NCBI RefSeq assembly: GCF_003700275.1
Contig: NZ_RBRE01000057.1
Span: forward strand, 62,001-126,000
From: Pseudomonas cichorii
Lineage (GTDB): Bacteria; Pseudomonadota; Gammaproteobacteria; Pseudomonadales; Pseudomonadaceae
Direction of reading: 5' to 3'
DNA length: 64,000 nt
Shown: piece by piece, positions 16,637-26,451 of the stretch
How positions within the stretch are numbered: the stretch's first letter is position 1
How the letters are laid out: every line of letters begins with the position of its first letter
Position numbers and translations under genes: made by a program
Notes under the pieces: generated by a model
The model's database searches: none
Seen by the model: the letters and a program-made list of their open reading frames with translations, nothing else
Told to the model about the DNA's origin: nothing

Positions 16637-17746
16637 ATGATCAAGTTCAAGCATCTGATTGCGGCAACCTTGCTGCTGTCCACGGCCTTCGCAGCTCAGG
16701 CCGAGCGTTTGAAGGACATTGCCAGTATCTCGGGCGTGCGGGCCAACCAGTTGATCGGTTATGGCCTGGTCGTGGGGCTCAACGGTACGGGTGACCAGAC
16801 CACCCAGACGCCGTTCACTCTGCAGACCTTCAACAACATGCTGTCGCAGTTCGGTATCAAGGTGCCGAGCGGTTCTGGCACCGTGCAGTTGAAAAACGTG
16901 GCTGCGGTGGCGGTCTATGCGGATCTGCCGCCGTTCGCCAAGCCGGGTCAGGTGGTGGATATCAGTGTTTCGTCCATTGGTAACTCCAAGAGCCTGCGTG
17001 GCGGTAGCCTGCTGATGACCCCGCTCAAGGGTGTCGATGGCAACGTCTATGCGATTGCCCAGGGCAATCTGGTGGTCGGTGGTTTCGATGCCGAAGGTCG
17101 CGACGGCTCGAAGATTACCGTCAACGTTCCGTCGTCTGGCCGTATTCCCGGCGGCGCATCGGTCGAGCGGGCTGTGCCGAGTGGTTTCAACCAGGGCAAC
17201 AGCCTGACCCTGAACCTCAATCGCTCCGACTTCACCACTGCCAAGCGCATCGTCGACAAGATCAACGACATGCTCGGCCCAGGCGTTGCCCAGGCTCTGG
17301 ATGGCGGTTCGGTGCGGGTGACTGCGCCTCTGGATCCGGGTCAGCGTGTGGATTACCTGTCGATTCTGGAAAACCTGGAAATCGATCCGGGCCAGACCGC
17401 CGCCAAGGTCATCATCAACTCGCGTACCGGTACGATCGTGATCGGCCAGAACGTCAAGGTATCGCCGGCCGCCGTGACTCACGGCAGTCTGACCGTGACC
17501 ATTACCGAAGACCCGATCGTCAGCCAGCCAGGCGCGCTTTCCAACGGCCAGACTGCTGTCGTGCCGCGCTCGAGGCTCAACGCCCAGCAGGAAATGCACC
17601 CGATGTTCAAGTTCGGTCCGGGTACCACGCTGGATGAGATCGTCCGTGCGGTCAATCAGGTTGGCGCGGCTCCGGGCGACCTGATGGCCATTCTCGAAGC
17701 ATTGAAACAGGCCGGTGCGTTGCAAGCCGACCTGATCGTGATCTGA
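16637..17746 (+). CDS. flgI: FlgI, P-ring protein
   Basis: A 369-residue periplasmic protein, the standard FlgI length. The signal peptide ([22 protein letters not shown]) precedes [20 protein letters not shown], the family N terminus. FlgI forms the P ring, chaperoned by FlgA. The start at 16637 is required for the signal peptide; the longer in-frame version would overlap flgH. Confidence 0.97.
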   Translation: MIKFKHLIAATLLLSTAFAAQAERLKDIASISGVRANQLIGYGLVVGLNGTGDQTTQTPFTLQTFNNMLSQFGIKVPSGSGTVQLKNVAAVAVYADLPPFAKPGQVVDISVSSIGNSKSLRGGSLLMTPLKGVDGNVYAIAQGNLVVGGFDAEGRDGSKITVNVPSSGRIPGGASVERAVPSGFNQGNSLTLNLNRSDFTTAKRIVDKINDMLGPGVAQALDGGSVRVTAPLDPGQRVDYLSILENLEIDPGQTAAKVIINSRTGTIVIGQNVKVSPAAVTHGSLTVTITEDPIVSQPGALSNGQTAVVPRSRLNAQQEMHPMFKFGPGTTLDEIVRAVNQVGAAPGDLMAILEALKQAGALQADLIVI

Positions 17747-17756
17747 GGAGTCGAGC

Positions 17757-18986
17757 ATGGATATGCCCAAGAGCGGAATGTCCTCGACGATCGATTCGGG
17801 TGCCTATACCGACGTCAATCGTCTGGCTGCCTTGAAGAACGGCGACAAGGACAGTCCGGAAAACCTGAAGAAGGTAGCCCGGGAGTTCGAGTCGCTGTTC
17901 GTCAGCCAGATGCTCAAGGCCATGCGTTCGGCCAACGAGGTTCTGGCCAAGGACAACCCGATGAACACTGCGGCAACGCGGCAATATCAGGACATGTATG
18001 ACCAGCAGTTGGCGGTAACCCTGTCGACCCGCGCCAATGGTATTGGCCTGCAGGATGTGCTGATGCGCCAGCTGTCGAAGGACAAGGGCGTCAAGCACGC
18101 CGCTGCGCCTACTGAAAACCCGGCTGCCGCCACCGATGCCGCGAAGTCCGGGCTGGCCGCCAGCGTCTATCAGCGTCCGTTGTGGGCGACACGTTCGGCA
18201 GCCGCTGACAAGGCGGGGGCCACAGGTGTTGCCGAGGGGCGCAACGATATGGCGCTGCTCAACTCGCGTCGCCTGGCATTGCCTAGCAAGCTCACTGATC
18301 GTTTGTTGCTGGGGATTGTGCCTTCGACTGCAACGGCCAACGCTAACGCCAATAGCCCGCTGGCTGCACAGCGTGCGCAAGCGGCTGGCAGTAACAATGG
18401 TGACTGGACTCTGGATCCCAACCTGGCCGAGCCGCAATACGTGCGCACCATGGCTCAGCCGCCACTGGCGCCAGCCAAGCGTGCCTTCAGCAACTCCGAC
18501 CAGTTTGTGGCGACCATGCTGCCTCTGGCCAAGGAAGCGGCAGCGCGTATCGGGGTCGATCCGGTCATGCTGGTGGCGCAGGCTGCGCTGGAAACCGGCT
18601 GGGGTAAATCGATCATGCGCCAGCAGGATGGCGATAGCAGCCACAACCTGTTCGGCATCAAGGCGACCGGTAGCTGGCAAGGGGCGCAGGCCCGGGCAAT
18701 CACCAGCGAGTTCCGTGACGGCAAGATGGTCAAGGAGACGGCAGATTTCCGTTCCTACGACTCCTATGCAGACAGCTTCCATGACCTGGTCAGCCTGCTG
18801 CAGAACAACAATCGTTATAAAGAAGTCATCAACTCTGCCGATAACTCTGAGCAGTATGTAAAAGAATTGCAGAAGGCCGGTTACGCCACCGACCCGAACT
18901 ACGCAAGCAAGATTTCGCAGATTGCGAAACAGATGAAGAGTTACCAGAACTACGCCGCTGCAACGGGCTCTTCCACGACTTTATAA
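17757..18986 (+). CDS. flgJ: FlgJ, rod cap and peptidoglycan hydrolase
   Basis: A 409-residue bifunctional protein. The N-terminal rod-cap domain (about 35-110, EFESLFVSQMLKAMRSAN) joins a long Ala/Asn-rich linker (about 112-245). The C-terminal glucosaminidase-family domain (about 245-400) has catalytic Glu279 in QAALETGWGKS. It caps the rod and opens the peptidoglycan for it. The linker is longer than in enteric FlgJ (about 313 residues in total). Confidence 0.95.
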   Translation: MDMPKSGMSSTIDSGAYTDVNRLAALKNGDKDSPENLKKVAREFESLFVSQMLKAMRSANEVLAKDNPMNTAATRQYQDMYDQQLAVTLSTRANGIGLQDVLMRQLSKDKGVKHAAAPTENPAAATDAAKSGLAASVYQRPLWATRSAAADKAGATGVAEGRNDMALLNSRRLALPSKLTDRLLLGIVPSTATANANANSPLAAQRAQAAGSNNGDWTLDPNLAEPQYVRTMAQPPLAPAKRAFSNSDQFVATMLPLAKEAAARIGVDPVMLVAQAALETGWGKSIMRQQDGDSSHNLFGIKATGSWQGAQARAITSEFRDGKMVKETADFRSYDSYADSFHDLVSLLQNNNRYKEVINSADNSEQYVKELQKAGYATDPNYASKISQIAKQMKSYQNYAAATGSSTTL

Positions 18987-18996
18987 GGTTTGAATC

Positions 18997-21060
18997 ATGT
19001 CGCTGATTTCAATTGGGCTCTCGGGTATTAATGCCAGCAGTGCCGCGATCAATACCATCGGTAACAACACGGCCAACGTGGACACTGCCGGGTACTCGCG
19101 TCAGCAGGTAATGACCACGGCTTCGGCGCAGATCAATATTGGCCTGGGTATCGGCTACATCGGTACCGGTACGACGCTGTCCGATGTGCGTCGTATCTAC
19201 AACGGCTATCTTGATGCCCAATTGCAAACCAGCACGTCGCTGAGCGCCGATGCTGCGGCTTATGCCGGCCAGGCGAGCAAGACCGATACCCTGTTGTCGG
19301 ACAGCACCACGGGTGTTGCGGCGCAGATGTCGAAGTTCTTCACCGACCTGCAGTCCATTGCTTCCAACGCGACGCAGTCGGCCGAACGCTCTGCCTTCCT
19401 GACCCAGGCCAGCGCGCTGAGTGCCCGCTTCAATTCGGTGGCCGCGCAACTGTCGTCGCAGAACGACAATGTCAATGCGCAGCTCACTACATTGGCCGAT
19501 CAGGTCAATGAGCTGACGAGCACGATTGCCAGTCTCAACAAGCAGATTACCAGTGCAGCTGCGGGCAACACTACGCCCAATACCTTGCTCGATACGCGTA
19601 ATGAAACGGTGCGTAAACTCAACGAACTGATTGGCGTCAAGGTCCTTGAGAATAGTAATGGCACCTACGATGTCATGACTGGCACCGGGCAGTCCCTGGT
19701 AAGCGGCTCCACCGCAGCGACCCTCACTGCCGGCCCGAGCAAGACCGATCCTCTGCAGTACAATCTGCAAGTCAAGATTGGCCAGACCTCTACTGACGTC
19801 ACTTCAGTGGTGACCGGTGGCGCTATCGGTGGTCTTCTGCGCTACCGTTCCGAAGTCCTGACGCCTGCGACCAACGAGCTTGGCCGCGTGGCACTGGTGC
19901 TGGCCGATCAGGTCAACAGCCAGATGAGCCAGGGCATCGACAGCAAGGGCAATTTCGGCTCCAGCCTGTTCACCAATATCAACAGCGATGCCCTGATCAG
20001 CCAGCGCAGCACCGGCAAGGTCGGTAACAGCGCAGGCTCGGGCAACCTGGATGTCACGATCAAGGACACCAGCAAGCTGACGGCTGACGACTATGAAGTC
20101 ACCTTCAGCGATGCCAACAATTTCACGGTCCGCCGCCTGCCCAATGGCGAAAGCGTCGGCACCGGTTCGTTGGCGGATAACCCGCCGACCCAGTTCGACG
20201 GCTTCACCGTCAGCCTCAACGGCAATAACCTGGCGGCCGGTGACAGCTTCAAGGTCACGCCATCGCGTAACGGTGCCTCAGGTATCGCTGTCGCCTTGAC
20301 CGATCCCAAGGATATTGCGGCTGCCGCGCCATTGACCGCCAAGGCGGGTGCCAGCAACTCCGGTACCGGTGGCTTTACCCAGCCGGTTCTGAACACCAAA
20401 TCGGATATCTACGACTCGATCCAGACGGGTGACCTGCGTAACGCGCTGCAAAGCTCCACACCCATGAAACTGGTGATGGGGGCGGTCAGCAGCACAGGCG
20501 TGCAAGCTTACACCGTGGTAGATGCCACTGGCGCTGCGGTTCTCGACCAGAATGGCAACGCCGTCGGCGGCTCGATCGTGCAAGGCCAGAGCAACAACAT
20601 CAAGCTCAGTGTGGGGTACGCCGATACCCGCACTACGCCAAGCACCCAGGCCGCGTTCGAGATCGAGATGACCCTGTCCGGTTCGCCGGTCGTCAACGAC
20701 ACGTTCAGCATCGATTTGACTGGCGCAGGTTCTTCCGACAACCGTAACGCCCTGGCCGGTGTTGCCTTGCAGACTGCCAAGAGCGTCGGCGTCACCGGTG
20801 GCAGCGTCGGTACCAGCCTGTCTGGCGCCTACGGCGATCTGGTTGCCAAGGTCGGTACTCGTTCCAGCCAGGCCAAAAGCGATGTCACGGCCACTGACGC
20901 CGTTCTGGCCCAGGCCAAGTCAGCGCGTGATTCGGTATCCGGCGTGTCGCTGGACGAAGAAGCTGCCAACCTGATCAAGTATCAGCAGTACTACACCGCC
21001 TCTTCGCAGATCATCAAGGCGGCGCAAACCATTTTCAGCACGCTGATCAACAGTCTTTAA
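18997..21060 (+). CDS. flgK: FlgK, hook-associated protein 1
   Basis: A 687-residue hook-filament junction protein. It has the N-terminal INTIGNNTANVDTAGYSRQQ motif and the C-terminal EEAANLIKYQQYYTASSQII helix, with a long central Ser/Thr/Asn-rich variable region. It is exported by the flagellar type III system with FlgN as chaperone. The ATG follows 10 nt after flgJ. Confidence 0.96.
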   Translation: MSLISIGLSGINASSAAINTIGNNTANVDTAGYSRQQVMTTASAQINIGLGIGYIGTGTTLSDVRRIYNGYLDAQLQTSTSLSADAAAYAGQASKTDTLLSDSTTGVAAQMSKFFTDLQSIASNATQSAERSAFLTQASALSARFNSVAAQLSSQNDNVNAQLTTLADQVNELTSTIASLNKQITSAAAGNTTPNTLLDTRNETVRKLNELIGVKVLENSNGTYDVMTGTGQSLVSGSTAATLTAGPSKTDPLQYNLQVKIGQTSTDVTSVVTGGAIGGLLRYRSEVLTPATNELGRVALVLADQVNSQMSQGIDSKGNFGSSLFTNINSDALISQRSTGKVGNSAGSGNLDVTIKDTSKLTADDYEVTFSDANNFTVRRLPNGESVGTGSLADNPPTQFDGFTVSLNGNNLAAGDSFKVTPSRNGASGIAVALTDPKDIAAAAPLTAKAGASNSGTGGFTQPVLNTKSDIYDSIQTGDLRNALQSSTPMKLVMGAVSSTGVQAYTVVDATGAAVLDQNGNAVGGSIVQGQSNNIKLSVGYADTRTTPSTQAAFEIEMTLSGSPVVNDTFSIDLTGAGSSDNRNALAGVALQTAKSVGVTGGSVGTSLSGAYGDLVAKVGTRSSQAKSDVTATDAVLAQAKSARDSVSGVSLDEEAANLIKYQQYYTASSQIIKAAQTIFSTLINSL

Positions 21061-21073
21061 GGAGTCGTGAGCC

Positions 21074-22666
21074 ATGCGTATTTCCACTTCCCAGTTCTAC
21101 GAAGCCACGACTGCGAACTATCAGCGCAACTATGCCAACATGATCAAGAGTGGCGACGAGGTCTCCAGCGGGATCAAGCTCAATACCGCCAGTGATGACC
21201 CGGTAGGTGCTGCTCGCGTACTGCAACTGGCGCAGCAGAACTCCATGCTGGCTCAGTATTCGTCGAATATCGGTACGATCAACACCAACACCACCAACTC
21301 TGAAACCGCGCTGTCCAGTATCGTCACCGCAATGCAGACCGCACAGGAGTTGATCGTCAAGGCCGGTAACGGTTCCTACACCGACGCCGACCGCATTTCC
21401 ACGGCCAACGACCTCAAGCAGGTGCAGAACGAGATTCTCGGCTTGATGAACAGCCAGGACTCCAACGGCCAGTACATTTTCTCGGGCTCGAAGTCTTCGG
21501 TCCCGCCGTATTCGCAGAATGCCGATGGTACCTACAGCTATAACGGTGACCAGACTCACGTGAATCTGGCGGTTGGTGATGGCCTGGTCCTGGCAAGCAA
21601 TACCACTGGTTTTGAAGCCTTCGAGCAGGCACTCAATACCACTCGCACCTCTTCGACCCTGACTTCGCCTGCGGTCGAGGATGGCAAGGTGTCGCTGACC
21701 GGCGGCCTGGTGAAGTCCAGCAATGCCTATAACTCCAACTATCAGGCAGGCGAGCCCTACACGCTGACCTTCCTCAGTGGAACCCAGTTCAAGATCACTG
21801 ATGGCACAGGCAATGACGTGACCACCGATGCCTCGACGGCAGGCGTGTTCACTCATGACAGCTTCAATGATCAGTCCTTCACCTTTCGTGGCGTCGAGCT
21901 GACCCTCAACGTCAACCTGAGTGCAGCGGAAAGGGCAACTACGGCGGCTGCCGACACGGCCCTGGCCAACCGTACCTATCAATTGGCCTCGACGCCGGAC
22001 AGCATCACCACCTCCCGTAGTCCGGGTAACCCGTCGACTGCGACCATCAGCGGCTCGGCAGTTGGTACTACGGCGGCGGAACTGACGGCGTTCAACAATA
22101 CGTTCCCGACCAATGGTGCGATTCTCAAGTTCACCAGTGCCACCAACTATGAACTGTATGCTTCGCCGGTCACCAGCAGCAGTACGCCAGTCTCCACTGG
22201 CACGTTGAGCGGGACTACCGCCAGTGCTGCGGGCGTCAACTTCACCATCAACGGAACGCCGGCCAACGGTGACCAGTTTGTCGTGCAGTCCTCGACGCAC
22301 CAGACCGAGAACGTACTCAATACCCTGTCGACGGTAATCAAGGCCTTGAACACGCCTACCGATGGCAATCTGGTTGCTTCGCAGAAGCTTGATGCGGCAT
22401 TGACCTCTGCCCTGGGTAACATAGTCAGCAGTACGGAACAGGCTTCCACGGCGCGTTCGGCTGGCGGTGCGCGTCAGGTTGCAGCCACGGCGCAAGGCGT
22501 GACCAACGACTTGCTCAAGGGCAACAACGAGGTCGAGCAGGGTACTTTCGTCAACGCCGACATGGTTGAGGCAACCACCAGGCTGACACTGCAGAAAACC
22601 ATGCTTGATGCATCCCAGGCCGTGTTTGTGCAATTGTCCAAGTTGAACCTGTTCAGCCAGATCTGA
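21074..22666 (+). CDS. flgL: FlgL, hook-associated protein 3
   Basis: A 530-residue junction protein. The flagellin-like N terminus (MRISTSQFYEATTANYQRN, then GIKLNTASDDPVGAARVLQL) and C terminus (MVEATTRLTLQKTMLDASQAVFVQLSKLNLF) pair as coiled D0/D1 helices. The middle is enlarged compared with enteric FlgL (about 317 residues), as in other Pseudomonas. It is the last gene of the flgF-flgL operon. Confidence 0.95.
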   Translation: MRISTSQFYEATTANYQRNYANMIKSGDEVSSGIKLNTASDDPVGAARVLQLAQQNSMLAQYSSNIGTINTNTTNSETALSSIVTAMQTAQELIVKAGNGSYTDADRISTANDLKQVQNEILGLMNSQDSNGQYIFSGSKSSVPPYSQNADGTYSYNGDQTHVNLAVGDGLVLASNTTGFEAFEQALNTTRTSSTLTSPAVEDGKVSLTGGLVKSSNAYNSNYQAGEPYTLTFLSGTQFKITDGTGNDVTTDASTAGVFTHDSFNDQSFTFRGVELTLNVNLSAAERATTAAADTALANRTYQLASTPDSITTSRSPGNPSTATISGSAVGTTAAELTAFNNTFPTNGAILKFTSATNYELYASPVTSSSTPVSTGTLSGTTASAAGVNFTINGTPANGDQFVVQSSTHQTENVLNTLSTVIKALNTPTDGNLVASQKLDAALTSALGNIVSSTEQASTARSAGGARQVAATAQGVTNDLLKGNNEVEQGTFVNADMVEATTRLTLQKTMLDASQAVFVQLSKLNLFSQI

Positions 22667-22754
22667 TTGCTGGCACTGAGCATCCGCCGTCTTTTTTCAG
22701 CGGTGAGGGAAGCCATTCGACAGGCTGGTTTCCCGCCGCTCATGAGTTCGCACT

Positions 22755-25700
22755 GTGAATCCAGCTCCCCTCGTCAGTATCGTCATCCCCGCCCTCAATC
22801 CCCGGTTCTTCCGCGAAGCACTGCAAAGTGCTCTGGAACAGAGCTACGACAATCTTGAAATCATCGTTTGCGACGATTGCCAGACCGGCGAAATCAAGCA
22901 GATATTCGACGAGCTGGTGGCGTCATCGAGCGTCATTGCGCGTTACGTAGGCAACCCGTATCGTCTGGGTTTTCAGGGCAATCTGCTCAAGTGCCTTGAA
23001 GAAGCACAGGGCGAGTACATCAAGTTTCTGTGCGATGACGATCGCCTGTACCGGTATTGCATCGCTCGTCAGGCTCAGGTGCTGGATCAACATTCCGACG
23101 TGCTGCTGGTCATTGGCAGGCGGCATCTGGTGGATGTCGATGACTACGTGCTGCCGACCCGCATGGAGAACGTTGGCCTGGTGCCTTACGATGCCCTGTT
23201 CAAGGGCGAGGACATGCTGGCGATTTTCGAGCGTACGCCGCGCAATACCCTTGGAGGCTTCAGTACTGCCTTGATGCGCAGGGCCGATGTCATGGAATAT
23301 CTGCCTTCCCTGGCGCAACCGGGGCAGGGCTTTGTCGCCTTGCTCGACTTTACCTTGTTCAACTGCCTGCTGCGGCGCGGCAATCTGGTTGCGTTGCACA
23401 GCATTGAAAGTGTCGAGCGCCTGCATCCTGGCCGTTTCAGCAGTCAGCCGGACATGTATCACGTCGCCACCAACGAGTGGAGCTGGCTGAACGAAATGCT
23501 CAAGGCGCGCAGCGGCGAGCAGGCGCCAGCCCAGGGCTGGGTGCGTTTCATGGCCTTGCGCAAGGCTCTGGAGACACCAAGGGAGTGGGACGAGGTTGGT
23601 CTTTACGGGGTCATGGCGAGTCGACAAGGCATCATGCGCAGCCGGGTCGGCAGTCACAGTGAAAGCTATGCCGAACTGTATGCCGAGTGGTTGGCGTGCC
23701 GGCGTTTTACTGCGCCGCAGAAAAAACTGCTGGAACAACGCATGGCGCGTTGGGCTTGGCATCCACGCATCGTTCCGGTAGTGATCGATGCCGAGAGTGA
23801 TGCCGACGCTCTGGATATGACGCTCAAGAGCATCTCCGATCAGGACTACCCGGCCGAGTCCGTGGTGGTGCTGACCAACGCCGCCAGCATCGAGGATCAG
23901 CAGGTGCTGCGCTTCCCGTTGCAGGCCAACTGGTCGCAGCAACTGAACGATGTGCTGCCGTTGCTGGAAAATGCCGACTGGGTGTATCTGCTGCGTGCAG
24001 GTGACCGGTTGACTCAGCCTGCGCTGTTGGTTCTGGCCGAGCGTATTGCCCAGATTTCCGGTCTGCTGTGTGCTTACAGCGACGAGGGCGCAATCACTGA
24101 TGATGAGTCCCGTGAACCCGTTTTCAAGCCGGACTTCAACCTCGACCTGATGCGCGCCTACCCCTATGTAGGGCGCACGCTGGCCTTTGAGCGGCGTAAC
24201 CTGTTGACCCTCGGTGGTTTCGATCCGGCGCATGGCGAACTGGCGCCCCATGATGTGATCTGGCGGCTGGTGGAAGGTGCCGGCCCGCAAACCATCGAAC
24301 ACATCGCCGAAGTCCAGGTCGAGTCCTGCCTGTCATTTGCCCAGTGGCTGTCGTTGCCTGCGGTGATCGAGCGCAGCGAGCCGCTGGTTTCGGCGCATTT
24401 GCAGCGTATCGGCATGCAGCATGTCATCCACCATGACCAGTTGCCGCTGCTCAACCGCATCGAGTACCTGCATGCCTCCAGTCCGCTGGTGTCGATTGTC
24501 ATCACCTGTCGTGACCAATTGGCCGATCTGGAGCGCTGCGTCGACAGTCTGCTCAGCAAAACCCGTTATCCGAATTACGAAGTACTGATTGTCGACAAGG
24601 CCAGCGAGAGTGCCGAGGCCCGGACCTGGTTTGCCGCCATGGGTGAGCTGGGCAGCGAGAAGCTGCGGATTTTCGCATCGCCCGATGCTGGTAACGACGC
24701 AGCCACGCAGAACTTTGCGGCTGCGCAGGCTCGCGGTCAGTATCTGCTTACGCTCAGCCCACATGCATTGATTCATCAAGCCGACTGGCTCGATGAGCTG
24801 CTCAATCATGCGCAACGTCCGGAGGTCGGTATTGTCGGTTCGCGGATCCTCAACCTGCAAGGCAACATCCTGTACGCAGGCATGGTGCTGGGCATGGAAG
24901 GGCTGGCCGGCAAGCCTTTCGTCAACTCTTCTCCCGGTGCGAGCGGTTACATGCAGCGGCTGCAACTGACGCAGAACTGGAGTGCGGTCAGCGGTAACTG
25001 CCTGATGGTTCGCAAAGATGTCTTCGACAGTGTTGGCGGGATGGACGCTGCGACTTTCACCCAGGGCTTGCAGGATCTTGACCTGTGCATGCGCGTTGGT
25101 GGCGAGGGTTATCTGATCGTCGGGACGCCTTGCTCCTCGGTGATGCTGGCCGAGCCGGCAGCGGTTCAGCGCTCCGATGCCTCGCGCCAGACGCTTGAAA
25201 GCGAGCAAAAATCCTTCTACCTGAAGTGGCTGCCGAAAATGGCCAGGGATCCGGCGTATAACCCGAACCTGAATCTTAGTGAAGTCTCTTCCTTCCATCT
25301 TGAGCCAGGGCTGGTGGCCGGCTGGAACCCGTTCTGTACTCGTCATCTGCCGTCGATCCTGGGCATGGCGGTCAACTCCTCGGCAGTAGGACATTACCGG
25401 GTCAGCCAGCCTTTGCTGGAACTGGTGGCTGCCGGGCGGGTACTTGGGCAGATGACCTACGAGTCGCCCAAGATTATCGAGATCGAGCGTCAGTCGCCGG
25501 ATGTCATCGTCTTTCAAGGACGCTACACCGAGGCCAAGGTGCCGGATATCGCCCTGGCGAAGAACTTCTCCAGTGCCATGCGCATTTTCGAGCTGGACGA
25601 CTATATCGCCGATGTTCCGGAGAGGAACGAGCATCGGCGCAATATGCCGGACAACATTGCGGCCATGCTGCGTAAGGGGATCGGGCTCTGTGACCGGGTG

Positions 25701-26333
25701 GTGGTTTCGACCCATCCGCTGGCTCAGGCGCTGTCCAGCATGCACAGCGATATTCGCGTCGTGCCCAACATGCTGGCGACCCATTTGTGGAACAACCTGA
25801 AGAGCGTGCGTCGCAGCTCCGGCAAGCCACGTGTCGGCTGGGGGGGGGGTACCAGTCACCGGGGCGATCTGGAGCTGATTGTCGATGTGGTGCGCGAGCT
25901 GGCCGATGAAGTCGAATGGGTATTCTTCGGCATGTGTCCGGATCTGCTCAGGCCTTACATCCATGAGTTCCATTCTGCGGTCAGCCTGCAGACCTATCCG
26001 GCCAAGCTGGCGAGCCTGAATCTGGACCTGGCTCTGGCGCCGCTGGAATTCCATATCTTCAACGACTGCAAGAGCAACCTGCGTCTGCTGGAATATGGCG
26101 CGTGTGGCTACCCGGTCATCTGTTCGGATACCGAGGCTTATCGCGGCCATTTGCCGGCTACCCGGGTCTACTCCAACAGCTCCGAAGAGTGGCTGCAGGC
26201 GATCCGCATGCACCTGTCCGATCCGAATGCCAGCTACCGTATGGGTGACGAACTGCGGGAAACGGTTTTGCGTGATTTCATGCTGCGCGGCGATAACCTG
26301 CAGTACTGGGCCAATGGCTGGCTTCCGGATTGA
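22755..26333 (+). CDS. fgt1: Fgt1, multi-domain flagellin glycosyltransferase
   Basis: A 1192-residue cytoplasmic protein with several glycosyltransferase modules. A GT2 domain (about 5-230) has SIVIPALNP and the metal motif CDDDR. A second GT-A-like segment (about 335-560) lacks a clear DxD. A third GT2 module (about 575-830) has SIVITCRDQ, but the usual DxD region reads LTLSPHAL. A C-terminal GT-B-like part (about 860-1190) has VGWGGGTSHRGD. Position between flgL and fliC, ahead of fgt2 and the FabH-like gene, matches the P. syringae flagellin glycosylation island, where Fgt1 is needed to rhamnosylate flagellin. GTG start at 22755 without a strong ribosome site. A ten-G run occurs at 25840-25849. 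Confidence 0.9.
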   Translation: MNPAPLVSIVIPALNPRFFREALQSALEQSYDNLEIIVCDDCQTGEIKQIFDELVASSSVIARYVGNPYRLGFQGNLLKCLEEAQGEYIKFLCDDDRLYRYCIARQAQVLDQHSDVLLVIGRRHLVDVDDYVLPTRMENVGLVPYDALFKGEDMLAIFERTPRNTLGGFSTALMRRADVMEYLPSLAQPGQGFVALLDFTLFNCLLRRGNLVALHSIESVERLHPGRFSSQPDMYHVATNEWSWLNEMLKARSGEQAPAQGWVRFMALRKALETPREWDEVGLYGVMASRQGIMRSRVGSHSESYAELYAEWLACRRFTAPQKKLLEQRMARWAWHPRIVPVVIDAESDADALDMTLKSISDQDYPAESVVVLTNAASIEDQQVLRFPLQANWSQQLNDVLPLLENADWVYLLRAGDRLTQPALLVLAERIAQISGLLCAYSDEGAITDDESREPVFKPDFNLDLMRAYPYVGRTLAFERRNLLTLGGFDPAHGELAPHDVIWRLVEGAGPQTIEHIAEVQVESCLSFAQWLSLPAVIERSEPLVSAHLQRIGMQHVIHHDQLPLLNRIEYLHASSPLVSIVITCRDQLADLERCVDSLLSKTRYPNYEVLIVDKASESAEARTWFAAMGELGSEKLRIFASPDAGNDAATQNFAAAQARGQYLLTLSPHALIHQADWLDELLNHAQRPEVGIVGSRILNLQGNILYAGMVLGMEGLAGKPFVNSSPGASGYMQRLQLTQNWSAVSGNCLMVRKDVFDSVGGMDAATFTQGLQDLDLCMRVGGEGYLIVGTPCSSVMLAEPAAVQRSDASRQTLESEQKSFYLKWLPKMARDPAYNPNLNLSEVSSFHLEPGLVAGWNPFCTRHLPSILGMAVNSSAVGHYRVSQPLLELVAAGRVLGQMTYESPKIIEIERQSPDVIVFQGRYTEAKVPDIALAKNFSSAMRIFELDDYIADVPERNEHRRNMPDNIAAMLRKGIGLCDRVVVSTHPLAQALSSMHSDIRVVPNMLATHLWNNLKSVRRSSGKPRVGWGGGTSHRGDLELIVDVVRELADEVEWVFFGMCPDLLRPYIHEFHSAVSLQTYPAKLASLNLDLALAPLEFHIFNDCKSNLRLLEYGACGYPVICSDTEAYRGHLPATRVYSNSSEEWLQAIRMHLSDPNASYRMGDELRETVLRDFMLRGDNLQYWANGWLPD
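25840..25849 (+). repeat. Homopolymer run of ten G within fgt1
   Basis: Ten consecutive G encode the W-G-G-G segment of VGWGGGTSH. The reading frame is intact with ten. Loss or gain of one G would truncate or frameshift the C-terminal GT-B-like module. Confidence 0.9.
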
Positions 26334-26350
26334 TCTGCAAATAATCAATG

Positions 26351-26379
26351 AGCTCCAGTGCAGGACCTGCACTGGAGCT
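26351..26379. terminator. Perfect 14-bp inverted repeat between fgt1 and fgt2
   Basis: AGCTCCAGTGCAGG (26351-26364), one A, CCTGCACTGGAGCT (26366-26379). It forms a strong hairpin 18 nt after the fgt1 stop, followed only by a short TTTTC. It may be a terminator, attenuator or mRNA 3' stabiliser that sets fgt1 and fgt2 at different levels. Confidence 0.6.
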
Positions 26380-26451
26380 GCTATGTTTTCGCTCTTGCTT
26401 CAACAACGGCTCAGGCAGGTTTCCGTGTGTTGAGGAGGCTATCGGTTCGCT

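Noticed and set aside
22690..22745. Imperfect hairpin between flgL and fgt1 as a terminator
   Set aside because: The stem needs a bulge and wobble pairs and has no following T tract.
24333..26372. Minus-strand open frame of 679 codons opposite fgt1
   Set aside because: Antisense shadow of a long GC-rich gene; no ribosome site or domain features.
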